The position numbers and the translations under genes are program-made. Positions 63,653 to 64,000 of a stretch of DNA of 64,000 nt are shown here, piece by piece. The notes beneath the pieces were generated by a model that had not been told where the DNA came from, searched no databases, and worked only from the letters and a program-made list of their open reading frames with translations. The DNA comes from Dysidea avara. Lineage: Eukaryota; Porifera; Demospongiae; Dictyoceratida; Dysideidae. How positions within the stretch are numbered: position 1 is the first letter of the stretch; each line of letters opens with the position of its first letter. Location of the stretch: contig NC_089284.1 of assembly GCF_963678975.1 (NCBI RefSeq), positions 2,417,001-2,481,000 of the forward strand, read 5' to 3'.

Positions 63653-64000
63653 TGTTTGATATTTTCTACAGTTGAGAAAATACAAAATGCTACCTCAATG
63701 AAACATTCTAATAGAGCAGTCATGTAAAGTGAATCAAATATTCAAAAGTAATCCAGCTAGGGATTAATGCTACAAAGAAATAACAAGAAACCATGATGAA
63801 GTACATATGCACTAAAGCTGAAATGAATAGCAATTTTACCATCCAGTTATCCTGAACAAAATCTTTCCACATATCTTATGGATAGTGACAACATCACTAG
63901 CCATAAAAACGTTGTATATCCTATCATGAACATGCTAGTACTTTAGAATAGAAACAAACATAACACTCATATGAAAATTAAGTTTGTAGTAACATTAAAA

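Overview
The window is animal nuclear DNA: AT-rich, with spliced genes (GT-AG introns from about 50 bp to several kb) and many short dispersed repeats. The gene set (nucleoredoxin, two tyrosylprotein sulfotransferases, TANGO2, a kinase-Roc-COR-CARD protein, ZNHIT3, PPIE, EXOSC9, TUFM, nitric oxide synthase) is metazoan. The compact divergent gene pairs, very short introns and the kinase-ROCO-CARD architecture suggest an early-branching animal, most likely a demosponge. That placement is inference.

Left part (1-15 kb). The last two exons of a nucleoredoxin-like gene lie at the left edge (+). Two head-to-tail tyrosylprotein sulfotransferase genes follow (+). The first is divergent, with a 3.6 kb intron; the second is canonical. 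After about 4 kb of repeat-rich spacer comes a four-exon minus-strand gene coding for a degenerate kinase, a Roc GTPase, a COR domain and a CARD-like domain (1072 aa). It is divergent from TANGO2 (+, seven exons, 270 aa), with 139 bp between the start codons.

Middle (23-42 kb). A repeat-rich stretch with no gene I can support precedes ZNHIT3 (-). Next, also on the minus strand, is a large gene for a mostly disordered acidic/basic protein (10 exons, 1400 aa). It is divergent from the intronless cyclophilin PPIE (+), with 134 bp between.

Right part (42-64 kb). The exosome subunit EXOSC9 (-, 12 exons, 419 aa) is divergent from mitochondrial EF-Tu TUFM (+, 11 exons, 446 aa), with only 52 bp between start codons. 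The 3' end of a nitric oxide synthase gene (-) converges on TUFM; its remaining exons lie beyond the right edge. The last 5 kb is an intron or upstream region filled with nested foldback elements, an (AGGC)n microsatellite and small inverted-repeat elements.

Exon joins were built by hand from splice sites, reading phase and remembered family sequence. For TANGO2, the ROCO gene, the disordered protein, EXOSC9 and TUFM all phases close to one uninterrupted frame. One ZNHIT3 junction and one optional 47-nt intron in the NOS tail remain unresolved.
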